Positions 1 through 6,827 are shown, counted from the first letter of the stretch. The stretch: DNA of 25,272 nt from UBA4644 sp900555855 (GCA_052289195.1 DAWAJD010000029.1:1-25272); one strand, 5' to 3'. The notes: generated from the letters alone by a model not told the origin. Numbers and translations are program-made.

Positions 1-131
1 TTTTTGACTTCGTACCGTGTTCCCTGCCTTTGAAAACATTGATTTTACTGACTTTTTCATGTTTTCTTATTAGGAGGCGGGGAACGCAGACTTTTTTTGT
101 TGCGCTATTCCCCGGCCGGCGTTTTGCGCCC
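1..131. other. Intergenic edge, no gene seen
   Basis: I see no gene in these bases. An imperfect inverted repeat (GGGGAACGCA at 79-88 with TGCG at 101-104 and TTCCCC at 108-113) lies beyond the stop of the ZIP permease gene. It is not followed by a T-run on the minus strand, so I do not call it a terminator. The purine-rich stretch at 71-84 looks like a ribosome binding site on the plus strand, but no credible reading frame follows it. Confidence 0.4.
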
Positions 132-911
132 TCAGCCCAGCGCCACATCCAGCACCATCATGAGCACAAAGCCCAGCGCCGTGCCGATGGCGCCGGCCAT
201 GCCGCCCTGACCCCGCTGGGTCTCCGGGATCAGCTCCACAGACACCACATAGAGCATGGTCCCCGCGGCAAAGGCCAGAACATAGGGCAGCAGCGGCGTG
301 ACCAGCCGGGTGAGCAGCAGCGTCAGCACCGCCCCCACCGGCTCCACTGCGCCGGAAAGCACGCCGCAGCCAAAGGCCCGCCCCCGCGGCATCCCCCCTG
401 CCGCCAGCGGCGCGGAGATGATGGCCCCCTCGGGGATATTTTGAATGGCGACGCCCATGGACAGCGCCATGGCGCCTGCGGCAGTCATGCCGCTGCTGCC
501 CGCCAAAACGCCTGCCGCCGCCACGCCGACCGCCATGCCCTCCGGCAGATTGTGGAGCGTTACCGCCAGCAGCAGCATGCTTTCGCTGCGCCGGTCGCCC
601 GGCTGCCGCTCCGCCTGCCGTTCTGCCCGGGAGAGCAACCGGTCCAGCCCCAAAAGTCCGCCGATCCCCGCCAGAAAGCCGACCGCCGCCGGCAGCCATG
701 GGATCTCTCCGGCGGCCTCCGCCATGGTGATGGCAGGCATCAGCAGCGACCACACCATGGCCGCCAGCATCACGCCGGAGGCAAAGCCCAAAAGGCCCTT
801 ATGTACCGCCGGATGGGATCTTCGCCGAAGAAAGAAAACTGCCGCCGCTCCCAGAGAGGTCCCCAGAAAGGGCAGCAGAATACAAAAAAAGGTATCCTGA
901 AGCTTCTGCAC
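132..911 (-). CDS. ZIP family metal (zinc) permease
   Basis: This is a 259-residue inner-membrane permease of the ZIP family (GufA/ZupT-like), expected to import zinc or other divalent metals. The family signatures are present: HNLPEG in transmembrane helix 4, the related QNIPEG in helix 5, and VEPVGA shortly after; the His, Asn and Glu residues of these helices form the metal path in the family. About eight hydrophobic helices are visible. The start is GTG at 911, because GGAGG sits 8 bases upstream; a longer frame opening with TTG at 1031 would add residues unlike the family and run across the terminator at 971-1006. The gene follows a CsoR-family repressor on the same strand, with that terminator between them. 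Metal preference cannot be read from the sequence. Confidence 0.9.
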   Translation of the reverse strand: MQKLQDTFFCILLPFLGTSLGAAAVFFLRRRSHPAVHKGLLGFASGVMLAAMVWSLLMPAITMAEAAGEIPWLPAAVGFLAGIGGLLGLDRLLSRAERQAERQPGDRRSESMLLLAVTLHNLPEGMAVGVAAAGVLAGSSGMTAAGAMALSMGVAIQNIPEGAIISAPLAAGGMPRGRAFGCGVLSGAVEPVGAVLTLLLTRLVTPLLPYVLAFAAGTMLYVVSVELIPETQRGQGGMAGAIGTALGFVLMMVLDVALG

Positions 912-970
912 CTTGATTTCCTCCGTTTCCAGTTTCTCGGTGCATCCTATGCGCCGGGCGCCGCCGGGGT

Positions 971-1006
971 GAAAAAAAGCCCCCGCAATGCTGGCATTGC
1001 AGGGGA
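971..1006 (-). terminator. Intrinsic terminator between csoR-like gene and ZIP gene
   Basis: On the minus strand GCAATGC/GCATTGC (985-991 with 994-1000) forms a stem that extends through four C-G pairs around one bulged base, and seven Ts follow (972-978). It should end transcripts of the ECF-methyltransferase-repressor operon before the ZIP gene, or act as an attenuator if the ZIP gene depends on read-through. I found only a poor -10-like TAGGAT and no matching -35 for a separate ZIP promoter. Confidence 0.85.
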
Positions 1007-1027
1007 CGCAGCGCAGAGCGCCGGGAC

Positions 1028-1318
1028 TCAATAGAATTTTTCGATGGCCTTTTGAAACTCCTCCACGGCCTCCATGTTGCCGTCTTCGATGGCGTGGCAG
1101 ATGCAGTGGGCCAGATGCTCGCCGATGATCTCCTTGCCAAGGCTGGTGATGGCAGAGCGGGTGGCGGAAAGCTGGACCAGCACATCGGCGCAGTCCTGAT
1201 CCTCCTCTATCATGCGCTTCACATGCTGCAGATGGCCGATGATCCGGGAGATCCGGTTCAGGCGGCGCTTTTTTTCCTCCGGAGAATGGACATGACCGGC
1301 ATGACTGTGCTCCTCCAT
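1028..1318 (-). CDS. CsoR/FrmR family metal-sensing transcriptional repressor
   Basis: This 96-residue all-helical DNA-binding repressor belongs to the CsoR/RcnR/FrmR family, whose tetramers leave DNA on binding metal or electrophiles. The CsoR-type ligand set is visible as Cys43 (in DCADVLVQLSATRSAI), His68 and Cys72 (in EHLAHCICHA), which in characterised CsoR proteins bind Cu(I). Cys74 is an extra cysteine. The N-terminus (residues 1-11) is histidine-rich, with four His, which might add a metal site. The ATG start lies 4 bases after the methyltransferase stop, with an AGGAAGGTG ribosome binding site overlapping that stop, so it is co-transcribed with the two genes upstream. Copper is the default guess; proximity to a ZIP permease makes zinc, nickel or cobalt possible. 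Confidence 0.88.
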   Translation of the reverse strand: MEEHSHAGHVHSPEEKKRRLNRISRIIGHLQHVKRMIEEDQDCADVLVQLSATRSAITSLGKEIIGEHLAHCICHAIEDGNMEAVEEFQKAIEKFY

Positions 1319-1322
1319 GGGT

Positions 1323-1910
1323 TCACCTTCCTTCCAGCGCGCCGGAGACGATATATTTTTTCTCGTCGGAGACCACGGTGTCCACCGTCAGCCACCGGCC
1401 CAGCAGGGCCGCCAGCGTCTCCGCCTCCGGCAGCTCCAGCGAGACCCGGCTGGCCGCGCCGCTATGATGCCGCAGCAGCGCCTGCCGGCTCATGCCGTGG
1501 GCCACCGTCAGCCTGCCGCCGGGCCGCAGCACGCCGCAGAGCCGCTCCAGCAGCCGCTCCGGCTTTGGAAAGTGGGGAAAGGCGTTGTAGATCACCACCG
1601 CGTCAAACTGCCGGGAGAAGTCCGTCTCCTCCGCGTCGCCGCAGAGGACGGTGGCCCAGGGATATTTTTCTCCGGCCCGCGCGGCCATTTCCGGCGAGAG
1701 GTCGATGCCGGTGAGGGAGGCCACGCCACGGCGCTGATAATCCGGAAAGAGCACGCCGGTGCCGCAGGCCACATCCAGCACCTCCGCCCCGGGGCAGATG
1801 CCTGCGGCGTCCAGAATGGCCCCGATGGCCCGCTCATTGCGGACCATGCCCGCGTCCCAGGTCTCGGCACAGCGGTCGAAAAAGCTGCGGATCTCCGTTT
1901 TTTCCATCAT
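1323..1910 (-). CDS. Class I SAM-dependent methyltransferase
   Basis: This 195-residue protein has a Rossmann-type methyltransferase domain. Motif I reads VLDVACGTGVLF (near residues 44-55), followed by an acidic loop after the second strand (TGIDLSPEM), a GDAEE turn and a VLRPGGRL segment typical of methyltransferase family 11/25 proteins. Substrate is unknown. I chose the first of two adjacent ATGs, at 1910, because it overlaps the stop of the upstream transporter gene as ATGA and has GGAG 6 bases upstream. The tight coupling to an ECF S component and a metal repressor suggests a shared role, perhaps modifying an imported cofactor or metal ligand, but that is inference only. Confidence 0.85.
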   Translation of the reverse strand: MMEKTEIRSFFDRCAETWDAGMVRNERAIGAILDAAGICPGAEVLDVACGTGVLFPDYQRRGVASLTGIDLSPEMAARAGEKYPWATVLCGDAEETDFSRQFDAVVIYNAFPHFPKPERLLERLCGVLRPGGRLTVAHGMSRQALLRHHSGAASRVSLELPEAETLAALLGRWLTVDTVVSDEKKYIVSGALEGR

Positions 1911-2431
1911 TTGCGCTCCGGATCCAGCAGACGGGTCTTTTCCAGCGCCAGCACGATCACGGGGATCAGCACGATCTGCAGGATGATGCCCGGGATCGCG
2001 CCGGTGAAGGCTCCTCCCACAAAGGCGGCCCAAGTGTATTCCGGGCCAAGAATGGCCCACATGGCCAAGCCGTAAACAATACGGCCCGCCAGCATGGCCC
2101 CCAGCAGCGCGCAATAAAGATAGCCGGGCTTCCGGGGCAGCCGCCGATAAAGCAGACCGGCCACCAGACCGTAAGCGGCCAGCTCCAGACACATCCCATA
2201 GGCTGTGGGGAAGGGCGGCATACGGAACAGTGCATGCCGCAGCAGCGGCGCACACAGGCCCACCGCCGCAGCCCACCAAGGCCCGCAGACAAAGCCCGCC
2301 AGCAGCACAGGCAGGTGCATGGGGCTGAGCATCCGGCCGATATTGGGGATCTGTCCGGTCAGAAAGGGCAGCACAAGGCAGAGCGCCAGACAGGCGGCGG
2401 CAGAAGTCATATTGCGAACAGAGCGTTTCAT
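1907..2431 (-). CDS. ECF transporter S component
   Basis: This 174-residue hydrophobic protein has about six helices and resembles the substrate-binding S component of energy-coupling factor vitamin importers (ECF_trnsprt family). Supporting segments are GRMLSPMHLPVLLAGF early in the protein and a glycine- and alanine-rich C-terminal half ending in a short basic tail. S components work with shared EcfA, EcfA' and EcfT subunits encoded elsewhere; none is in the window. The start is ATG at 2431, with AGGAGGAG nine bases upstream; the reading frame stays open further upstream, but those residues are unlike a membrane protein and cross the putative promoter. It is the first gene of an operon with the methyltransferase and CsoR-like genes. 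The substrate cannot be assigned; I saw no vitamin riboswitch upstream. Confidence 0.82.
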   Translation of the reverse strand: MKRSVRNMTSAAACLALCLVLPFLTGQIPNIGRMLSPMHLPVLLAGFVCGPWWAAAVGLCAPLLRHALFRMPPFPTAYGMCLELAAYGLVAGLLYRRLPRKPGYLYCALLGAMLAGRIVYGLAMWAILGPEYTWAAFVGGAFTGAIPGIILQIVLIPVIVLALEKTRLLDPERK

Positions 2432-2477
2432 AAACCGATCTCCTCCTGCGGAATCAAAATCCAAAAATCTAAATGAT

Positions 2478-2519
2478 AGTTTAATCGCTCCGGCCCCGGG
2501 GCGCAAGCCCCCCGGGGGG
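2478..2519 (-). promoter_or_regulatory. Possible promoter and GC-palindrome operator of the ECF operon
   Basis: A weak sigma-A-like pair (TTGCGC at 2501-2506, 17-base spacer, TAAACT at 2478-2483, minus strand) is overlapped by CCCCGGGG (2494-2501) and abuts CCCCCCGGGGGG (2508-2519). CsoR/RcnR-family repressors are known to bind G/C-tract palindromes, so autoregulation by the CsoR-like protein encoded in this operon is plausible but untested. The two GC blocks can also fold into one hairpin around GCAA. Confidence 0.35.
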
Positions 2520-2538
2520 ATATTTTTTCCGAAAGCAG

Positions 2539-2567
2539 AAAAAAGGGAGAGGGGCCTTCCCTCTCCC
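2539..2567 (-). terminator. Intrinsic terminator of degV
   Basis: On the minus strand a GGGAGAGG/CCTCTCCC stem (2545-2567) is followed by six Ts (2539-2544), 25 bases past the degV stop codon. It separates degV from the ECF transporter operon downstream. Confidence 0.9.
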
Positions 2568-2591
2568 AAAACCGCAAACGCTGCGGCGGCT

Positions 2592-3458
2592 TTACCGGTG
2601 TTCGCCCACGAAAAACAGCGAAAGCGTCCCCGGGCCGGAATGGGCGCCGATGACGGGGCCCACATCCACGATGCGCGCCACCTCCACGCCATGGGCCTCC
2701 TTCAGCAGCCGCGCCAGCAGCTGGGCGTCCTCCATACAGTCGCCGTGGGAGATGAAAATGGGCGTTTTGCCGGGCTCGTGGGCCAGCTCGCCATATTTGT
2801 CCACCAGCGCCTGCAGGGAAGCCCTGCGGCCCCGGACGGTGAACATCTTGATCAGATGGCCCTCGTCATCCATATGCATCACGGGCCGGATCCCCAAAAG
2901 GCCGCCCACCAGGGCCACCGTGGGGCTCACCCGGCCGCCCCGCTTGAGATATTCCAGATCGTCCACCGTGAACCAGTGGCAGATCTTCAGCTTCATCCCC
3001 TCCGCAAAGGCAGCGGCCTGCTCCAGCGTTGCGCCCCTGCGCTGCTCCTCCAGCGTGAGCCAGAGCAGCAGGCCCTCGCCGCCGGAGGCCGCAAGGGTGT
3101 CCACCGTGAGGATCTTCCGCTGGGGATATTGCTCCCGCAGCTCCGCCGCGGCCATGGCGCCCGCCTGACAGGTGCCGCTGAGACCGGAGGAAAAGCCCAG
3201 ATACAAAATGTCCTGCCCCTGCTGCAGCAGCGGCTCAAAGGCCCGGCGGAAGACCTCCATGTTCACCGCCGCCGTCCGCGCAACGCCCTTGGCCCGCATC
3301 CGGCCGTAAAACTCCCCGGAGGAAAGCTCGTAGTTGGAATATTCCTTGGGGGAGCCTTCAAAGTGAAAGGTCAGGCTGCAGAAGGGGACGCCCCACTCTG
3401 CCAGCACCTCCGGCCGGATATCGCAGGCGGAATCCGTAAAGATCGTATAATTGCTCAT
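2592..3458 (-). CDS. DegV family fatty-acid-binding protein
   Basis: This 288-residue protein is a full-length DegV (EDD fold) member. These proteins bind fatty acids, and some act as FakB subunits that present exogenous fatty acids to the kinase FakA. The N-terminal TDSACD (8-13), the ligand-loop FSSGLSGT (89-96) and the central LKRGGRVS segment match the family. No fakA is in the window, so use as FakB is possible but not shown. The ATG at 3458 has GGGAG upstream. The gene is monocistronic, flanked by a promoter at 3510-3538 and a terminator at 2539-2567, and divergent from the DUF1836 gene. Confidence 0.92.
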   Translation of the reverse strand: MSNYTIFTDSACDIRPEVLAEWGVPFCSLTFHFEGSPKEYSNYELSSGEFYGRMRAKGVARTAAVNMEVFRRAFEPLLQQGQDILYLGFSSGLSGTCQAGAMAAAELREQYPQRKILTVDTLAASGGEGLLLWLTLEEQRRGATLEQAAAFAEGMKLKICHWFTVDDLEYLKRGGRVSPTVALVGGLLGIRPVMHMDDEGHLIKMFTVRGRRASLQALVDKYGELAHEPGKTPIFISHGDCMEDAQLLARLLKEAHGVEVARIVDVGPVIGAHSGPGTLSLFFVGEHR

Positions 3459-3495
3459 GCTGCCGCTCCCATCATTTCAATTTTTCCGTTTTATG

Positions 3496-3510
3496 TAATC
3501 TTTAAGATTA
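3496..3510. repeat. Perfect inverted repeat downstream of the degV promoter
   Basis: TAATCTTTAAGATTA is a perfect 7-base inverted repeat around a single central T. It abuts the -10 element of the degV promoter (they share position 3510) and so spans the expected transcription start. That is a typical place for a repressor operator. It is AT-rich in an otherwise GC-rich region, so chance cannot be excluded. Confidence 0.5.
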
Positions 3511-3538
3511 GATTATCACATTAAAAAAATTATGTCAA
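3510..3538 (-). promoter_or_regulatory. Sigma-A promoter of degV
   Basis: A perfect -35 TTGACA (3533-3538) and -10 TAATCT (3510-3515) are separated by 17 bases on the minus strand. An alternative -10, GATAAT, lies two bases closer. The start point would be about 3503, giving a leader of about 45 nt. Confidence 0.75.
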
Positions 3539-3558
3539 GGGATTTTTCCCCTCTCCGC

Positions 3559-3587
3559 TTGTTTTCCGCGCCCTTCCGTGTTATAAT
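3559..3587 (+). promoter_or_regulatory. Sigma-A promoter of the DUF1836 gene
   Basis: TTGTTT (3559-3564), a 17-base spacer and a perfect TATAAT (3582-3587) precede the DUF1836 start by 38 bases. It is back to back with the degV promoter, with the two -35 elements 20 bases apart. Confidence 0.85.
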
Positions 3588-3625
3588 TATCAGCATCTGA
3601 TATTGCAGGAAAGGATGCATACGCT

Positions 3626-4252
3626 ATGGATTATGATAAGCGGCTGGTGGCGGGCAAGCTTCGCCGCTGGGAAGCCTATCTAGACGCTTACCGTCTCCCC
3701 TCCTGGGAGGAGATTCCAAACATCGGCCTTTATATGGAGCAGGTCATCCTCCTGCTGAAACATTATCTGGATTATCTTCCGCCGGAGCTGAAGGAGGAGG
3801 AGGATCTGGTAACGGCGGCGGCCATCCACAACTATGTCCGCACCAAGGTCATGCCGGAGCCGGTGAAAAAGCGCTATTACCGGGTCCATCTGGCCTATCT
3901 GCTGATGATCTGCACGCTGAAGCAGGGGCTGAGCCTTGCGCTGATCCAGAAGATCATCCCGCTGGGCCTTTCGGAGGAGGAGGTCCGCCGGAGCTATACG
4001 GCCCACGCCGCCCGACACCGCTCCACCACCCAGTATTTTACCCAGCAGGTCCGGGCCGCGGCCGGCCTGATCCTGGACCACGATCCGCCGGGAGAGCTGG
4101 CCGTTCAGCAGGCTGGCGATCTGGTGACCTCCGCCGCCATGATCGGCGGGTTATCCCGTCTGCTGGCGGAAAAGCTGCTGCTGCTGGAGGGCCGCACTCT
4201 GGAAAACGGCGGCAGCATCCAGATCGAGCAGCCGGGAAAGCGGGATCTTTAA
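3626..4252 (+). CDS. DUF1836 domain-containing protein
   Basis: This 208-residue, probably cytoplasmic helical protein matches the DUF1836 family found in Bacillota, whose function is not established. Recognisable features are the N-terminal WEEIPNIGLYMEQV segment (25-38), a middle region (AAAIHNYVRTKVMPEPVKKRYYRVHLAYLLMIC) resembling a MerR- or helix-turn-helix-like fold with a conserved basic patch, and a long C-terminal helical half. I infer possible DNA binding but cannot show it. ATG at 3626 has AGGAAAGG upstream and a good promoter. It is monocistronic, ending in a bidirectional terminator shared with the PAP2 gene. Confidence 0.85.
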   Translation: MDYDKRLVAGKLRRWEAYLDAYRLPSWEEIPNIGLYMEQVILLLKHYLDYLPPELKEEEDLVTAAAIHNYVRTKVMPEPVKKRYYRVHLAYLLMICTLKQGLSLALIQKIIPLGLSEEEVRRSYTAHAARHRSTTQYFTQQVRAAAGLILDHDPPGELAVQQAGDLVTSAAMIGGLSRLLAEKLLLLEGRTLENGGSIQIEQPGKRDL

Positions 4253-4261
4253 GCCCTTCCG

Positions 4262-4307
4262 AAAAAAGAACAGCATCCGCTCATAGCCTGCGGATGCTGC
4301 TTTTTTT
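4262..4307 (+). terminator. Bidirectional intrinsic terminator
   Basis: CAGCATCCGC (4271-4280) pairs perfectly with GCGGATGCTG (4290-4299) around a 9-base loop. Seven Ts follow on the plus strand (4301-4307) and six Ts follow on the minus strand (the A-run at 4262-4267), so it ends both the DUF1836 transcript and the convergent PAP2 transcript. The PAP2 stop codon lies inside the plus-strand T-run. Confidence 0.92.
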
Positions 4308-5223
4308 ATTGCTTTTTCCGGCCCAGCCGGGCGAAGAAGGGGAAGGCTGCGGGCCAAAGCCCGCCCACGGCCAGCACCGTCAGAAAATAGCGCACCAGAT
4401 CGGCCCAGCTTCCCAACAGATGATTCAACGGTGCCTTCAGCACGGCCCGAAGAGCCATGGTCAGTCCAAGGCCCAGCACCACCTTCAGGATCTGGCCCGG
4501 CAGCGGCGCCTCCGTGGAAAACCGAAGCCACTTTCGATCCAGCAGATACGCGCCGGCCAGCCCAAGAGCACAGCCCATCAGCAGGTTGGCATTTTTCGTG
4601 CCGGAAGCCAGGTTGGCCAGGTCAATATCCGCAGGAAAAGCATAGGTCCGGACAAACAGCAGAAATCCGCCGCTGAGCAGGACAAAGCTCACCAGCAGCC
4701 AGGGCATCCAGCGCTCCAGCCGGGCGTCGCTGCGGGTCATGGGTAAAAAAGCCGCCAGCAGCAGCGCCCCCGTCAGCAGTGAAACACCCACATCCAATGG
4801 CGTATGAACGCCCAAATACATCCGAGACAGCGCCACCAGCGCCGCCAGCACCCAGCAGACTGTCCGCTGCCACGGTTTTTTCAGGCAAGCCGCCAGCCCG
4901 CCCGCTGTGCACATGATATTCTGCGTGTGGCCTGAGGGAAAGGAATAGCCGCTGGCTCCCGCCCGGGCGCTCTCCACAATGGTGAACGACGGATCCAGCA
5001 CCCAGGGCCGGGGGATCCGGAACCAGAGCTTGAGAAACTGGTTACAGACCGTCCCGCAAAGGCCCACCAAAAAAATGTAGTAGCCATAGCGCTTATTAAC
5101 GCACCAAAATACGGTCAGCGCCACCACCAGAAAGCCGATCTCGTCGCCAAAATTAGTGATAAAGCTGAAGAACGCATCCAAAAACGGGGTTCGAAGACTC
5201 TCCAACAGACGAAGAAACGCCAT
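4306..5223 (-). CDS. PAP2 superfamily phosphatase, membrane protein
   Basis: This 305-residue integral membrane protein is a type 2 phosphatidic-acid phosphatase-like enzyme. The three catalytic motifs are intact: KLWFRIPRP (65-73), PSGH (96-99) and SRMYLGVHTPLDV (133-145) with the catalytic His140. In bacteria such enzymes act on phosphatidic acid, phosphatidylglycerol phosphate or undecaprenyl pyrophosphate at the outer face of the membrane. The core domain ends near residue 160 and is followed by an extra C-terminal half with about four more hydrophobic helices, longer than minimal family members. ATG at 5223 has GAGG upstream and follows the ACT-domain gene by 39 bases, so the two are probably co-transcribed. 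The substrate is not predictable; undecaprenyl pyrophosphate recycling would suit a cell-wall gene neighbourhood. Confidence 0.9.
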   Translation of the reverse strand: MAFLRLLESLRTPFLDAFFSFITNFGDEIGFLVVALTVFWCVNKRYGYYIFLVGLCGTVCNQFLKLWFRIPRPWVLDPSFTIVESARAGASGYSFPSGHTQNIMCTAGGLAACLKKPWQRTVCWVLAALVALSRMYLGVHTPLDVGVSLLTGALLLAAFLPMTRSDARLERWMPWLLVSFVLLSGGFLLFVRTYAFPADIDLANLASGTKNANLLMGCALGLAGAYLLDRKWLRFSTEAPLPGQILKVVLGLGLTMALRAVLKAPLNHLLGSWADLVRYFLTVLAVGGLWPAAFPFFARLGRKKQ

Positions 5224-5262
5224 GATCCAGCCTCGCTTTCTTTGAAATCTTGGGCAGGAAGC

Positions 5263-5700
5263 TTATTCCACTGCCACCAGCCGGGCATTTTCCACGCCGG
5301 GCGTCTTTTCTACGGCCTCCAGCAGCTGCGTTAGCGAGCCTGGCATGGCGCTCACATCCAGTGAGATGGTCACGCTGGCCTTTTTATGGATGGGCAGGCT
5401 CTGGGTGATGGTCAAAACGCTGCCGCCCCGCTCGGAGATCTGCTGCAGCAGGGCGCTGAGCACGCCGGGCTCATGGGCCAGCATCATGGAAAGGACGGCC
5501 TTCCGGCCGCCGGCCATCTCCGAGGGCTCCAGGATATAATCCTTATACTTATAATAGGTGCTCCGGGAGATGCCCACCTGACGGACGGCCTGGCTGACCT
5601 CCCGCACCTTTCCGCTCTCCAGCAGATCGCGCACCTGCAGCACCTTTTCATAATATTCCGGCAGGATGCTTTTATGAATGATCAGATAATTTTCCAGCAT
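5263..5700 (-). CDS. ACT domain-containing protein (PheB/UPF0735 type)
   Basis: This 145-residue protein has an N-terminal helix-turn-helix-like region (about residues 20-55, including GISRSTYYKYKDYI) joined to a C-terminal ACT domain (about 70-144, AHEPGVLSALLQQISERGG then SAMPGSLTQLLEAV). ACT domains sense amino acids; members of this family are sometimes called PheB from an old link to phenylalanine metabolism in Bacillus. It may be an amino-acid-responsive regulator, but the target is unknown. The ATG at 5700 has a perfect AGGAGG 9 bases upstream and a promoter at 5733-5761. It heads a two-gene operon with the PAP2 phosphatase gene. Confidence 0.88.
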   Translation of the reverse strand: MLENYLIIHKSILPEYYEKVLQVRDLLESGKVREVSQAVRQVGISRSTYYKYKDYILEPSEMAGGRKAVLSMMLAHEPGVLSALLQQISERGGSVLTITQSLPIHKKASVTISLDVSAMPGSLTQLLEAVEKTPGVENARLVAVE

Positions 5701-5732
5701 GGGTCTTGTCCTCCTGTGTTTTCCATTGTTTT

Positions 5733-5761
5733 ATCATACACTGCCGGTCGGAAAAATACAA
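5733..5761 (-). promoter_or_regulatory. Sigma-A promoter of the ACT/PAP2 operon
   Basis: TTGTAT (5756-5761), a 17-base spacer and TATGAT (5733-5738) lie on the minus strand 32 bases upstream of the ACT-domain gene. Confidence 0.75.
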
Positions 5762-5817
5762 GTGTTTTTATGCTGCGGACAAAACTTTTTCTCCTGCCGC
5801 TGCCGCTCCGGTTTTCC

Positions 5818-5846
5818 TTGCATCCATGCTTTGCATCCGTTATAAT
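5818..5846 (+). promoter_or_regulatory. Sigma-A promoter of the heavy-metal exporter gene
   Basis: TTGCAT (5818-5823), a 17-base spacer and a perfect TATAAT (5841-5846). The start near 5853 gives a leader of only about 25 nt, too short for a riboswitch. TTGCATCC in the -35 region is repeated in the spacer at 5831-5838. Confidence 0.85.
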
Positions 5847-5877
5847 ATATAGTATACTGCACTTTGAAGGAGAAGCT

Positions 5878-6735
5878 ATGCACATTACACTGGAATCGCT
5901 TTGGGATCTGCTGCTGGATGCGCTGAAGGACAGCGCCAAGCTGCTTCCCTTTTTGTTTTTGGCTTATCTGCTGATGGAAGCCGCAGAGCATCGCATCTCG
6001 GAAAAAATGGAGCGCCGCCTGCAGAGCATGGGCCGGCTGGGGCCGCTGGTGGGCGCTGTTTTGGGCTGCATCCCCCAATGCGGCTTTTCCGCCTCCGCCT
6101 CCAATCTCTATGCCGCCGGGCTGATCTCCCGGGGGACGCTGCTGGCCGTCTTTCTCTCCACCTCCGATGAGGCGATCCCGCTGATGCTTGGCTCGGACCA
6201 GGGCCGGGAAATGATCCTGCCGCTGCTGCTGTGCAAGGTGGTCATCGGGCTGGCCGCCGGAATGCTGGTAGATGCGTTTTTGCGGAAACGAGGCCGCAAG
6301 CGGGAGCTGCACGACCTCTGTGAGCATTGCGGCTGCACAGAGGACAGCGGCATTTGGAAGCCCGCCCTCTGGCACACGGTCCATATCTTTCTATTCATTC
6401 TGGCGCTGAATGTGGCGCTGAATCTGGCCATCTCCCTGCTGGGGCAGGAGCGCATCGCCGCCCTGCTGCTCAGCGGCTCGGTGCTGCAGCCCTTTGTTGC
6501 TGCCCTCATCGGCCTGATCCCCAACTGCGCCGCCTCCGTCATGCTGACGCAGCTCTATCTGACGGGGACGGTGAGCTTCGGCGCCTGTCTGGCCGGGCTT
6601 TGCTCCGGCGCGGGCATCGGCCTGGCGGTGCTGCTGCGCATGAACCGCAGCCGCCGGGAAAACGCCCAGATCGTGCTGACGCTTTATCTGGTCTCCGCCT
6701 TCTGCGGCCTGGCGCTGCAGCTGCTGCCCCTTTGA
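5878..6735 (+). CDS. Putative manganese/heavy-metal exporter (ArsP_2 family)
   Basis: This 285-residue polytopic membrane protein matches the ArsP_2 family (putative 10-TM heavy-metal exporters, often labelled putative manganese transporter). The two halves carry related signatures, GCIPQCGFS (63-71) and GLIPNCAAS (212-220), each followed by a long hydrophobic helix, indicating an internal duplication with paired cysteines in the membrane. A cytoplasmic-looking loop between the halves carries HDLCEHCGC (145-153), a likely soft-metal site. The start is ATG at 5878, with AAGGAG 5 bases upstream; a longer open frame begins at 5386 but overlaps the divergent gene and promoter. It is monocistronic with its own promoter and terminator. 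The actual metal is not established. Confidence 0.85.
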   Translation: MHITLESLWDLLLDALKDSAKLLPFLFLAYLLMEAAEHRISEKMERRLQSMGRLGPLVGAVLGCIPQCGFSASASNLYAAGLISRGTLLAVFLSTSDEAIPLMLGSDQGREMILPLLLCKVVIGLAAGMLVDAFLRKRGRKRELHDLCEHCGCTEDSGIWKPALWHTVHIFLFILALNVALNLAISLLGQERIAALLLSGSVLQPFVAALIGLIPNCAASVMLTQLYLTGTVSFGACLAGLCSGAGIGLAVLLRMNRSRRENAQIVLTLYLVSAFCGLALQLLPL

Positions 6736-6742
6736 ACAATGC

Positions 6743-6771
6743 AAAAGCACGGCAAAAAGCCGTGCTTTTTT
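6743..6771 (+). terminator. Intrinsic terminator of the exporter gene
   Basis: GCACGGC (6747-6753) pairs with GCCGTGC (6759-6765) around AAAAA, flanked by four As and followed by six Ts (6766-6771). It can also work in the opposite direction for the convergent SipW-type gene, where four Ts follow the stem. Confidence 0.92.
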
Positions 6772-6782
6772 GCGCAAAGAAT

Positions 6783-6809
6783 CCCCCCGGCAGCAAAGCC
6801 GCCGGGGGG
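6783..6809 (-). terminator. GC-rich hairpin after the SipW-type gene
   Basis: CCCCCCGGC (6783-6791) pairs perfectly with GCCGGGGGG (6801-6809), 18 bases past the stop of the minus-strand gene. The following minus-strand bases (ATTCTTTGCG) are only weakly T-rich, so it may act as a 3' stabilising stem or as a tandem terminator with the hairpin at 6743-6771. Confidence 0.65.
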
Positions 6810-6827
6810 TGGTTGGAAAACTACCAA

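Noticed and set aside
911..1031. N-terminal extension of the ZIP permease from a TTG codon
   Set aside because: The extension crosses a strong terminator and lacks a ribosome binding site; GGAGG sits correctly in front of GTG at 911.
2432..2591. Vitamin riboswitch (folate, thiamine or cobalamin type) upstream of the ECF S component
   Set aside because: Only a GC-rich palindrome and the degV terminator are present; no known aptamer core is recognisable.
5847..5877. yybP-ykoY manganese riboswitch before the exporter gene
   Set aside because: The promoter leaves a leader of only about 25 nt, far too short.
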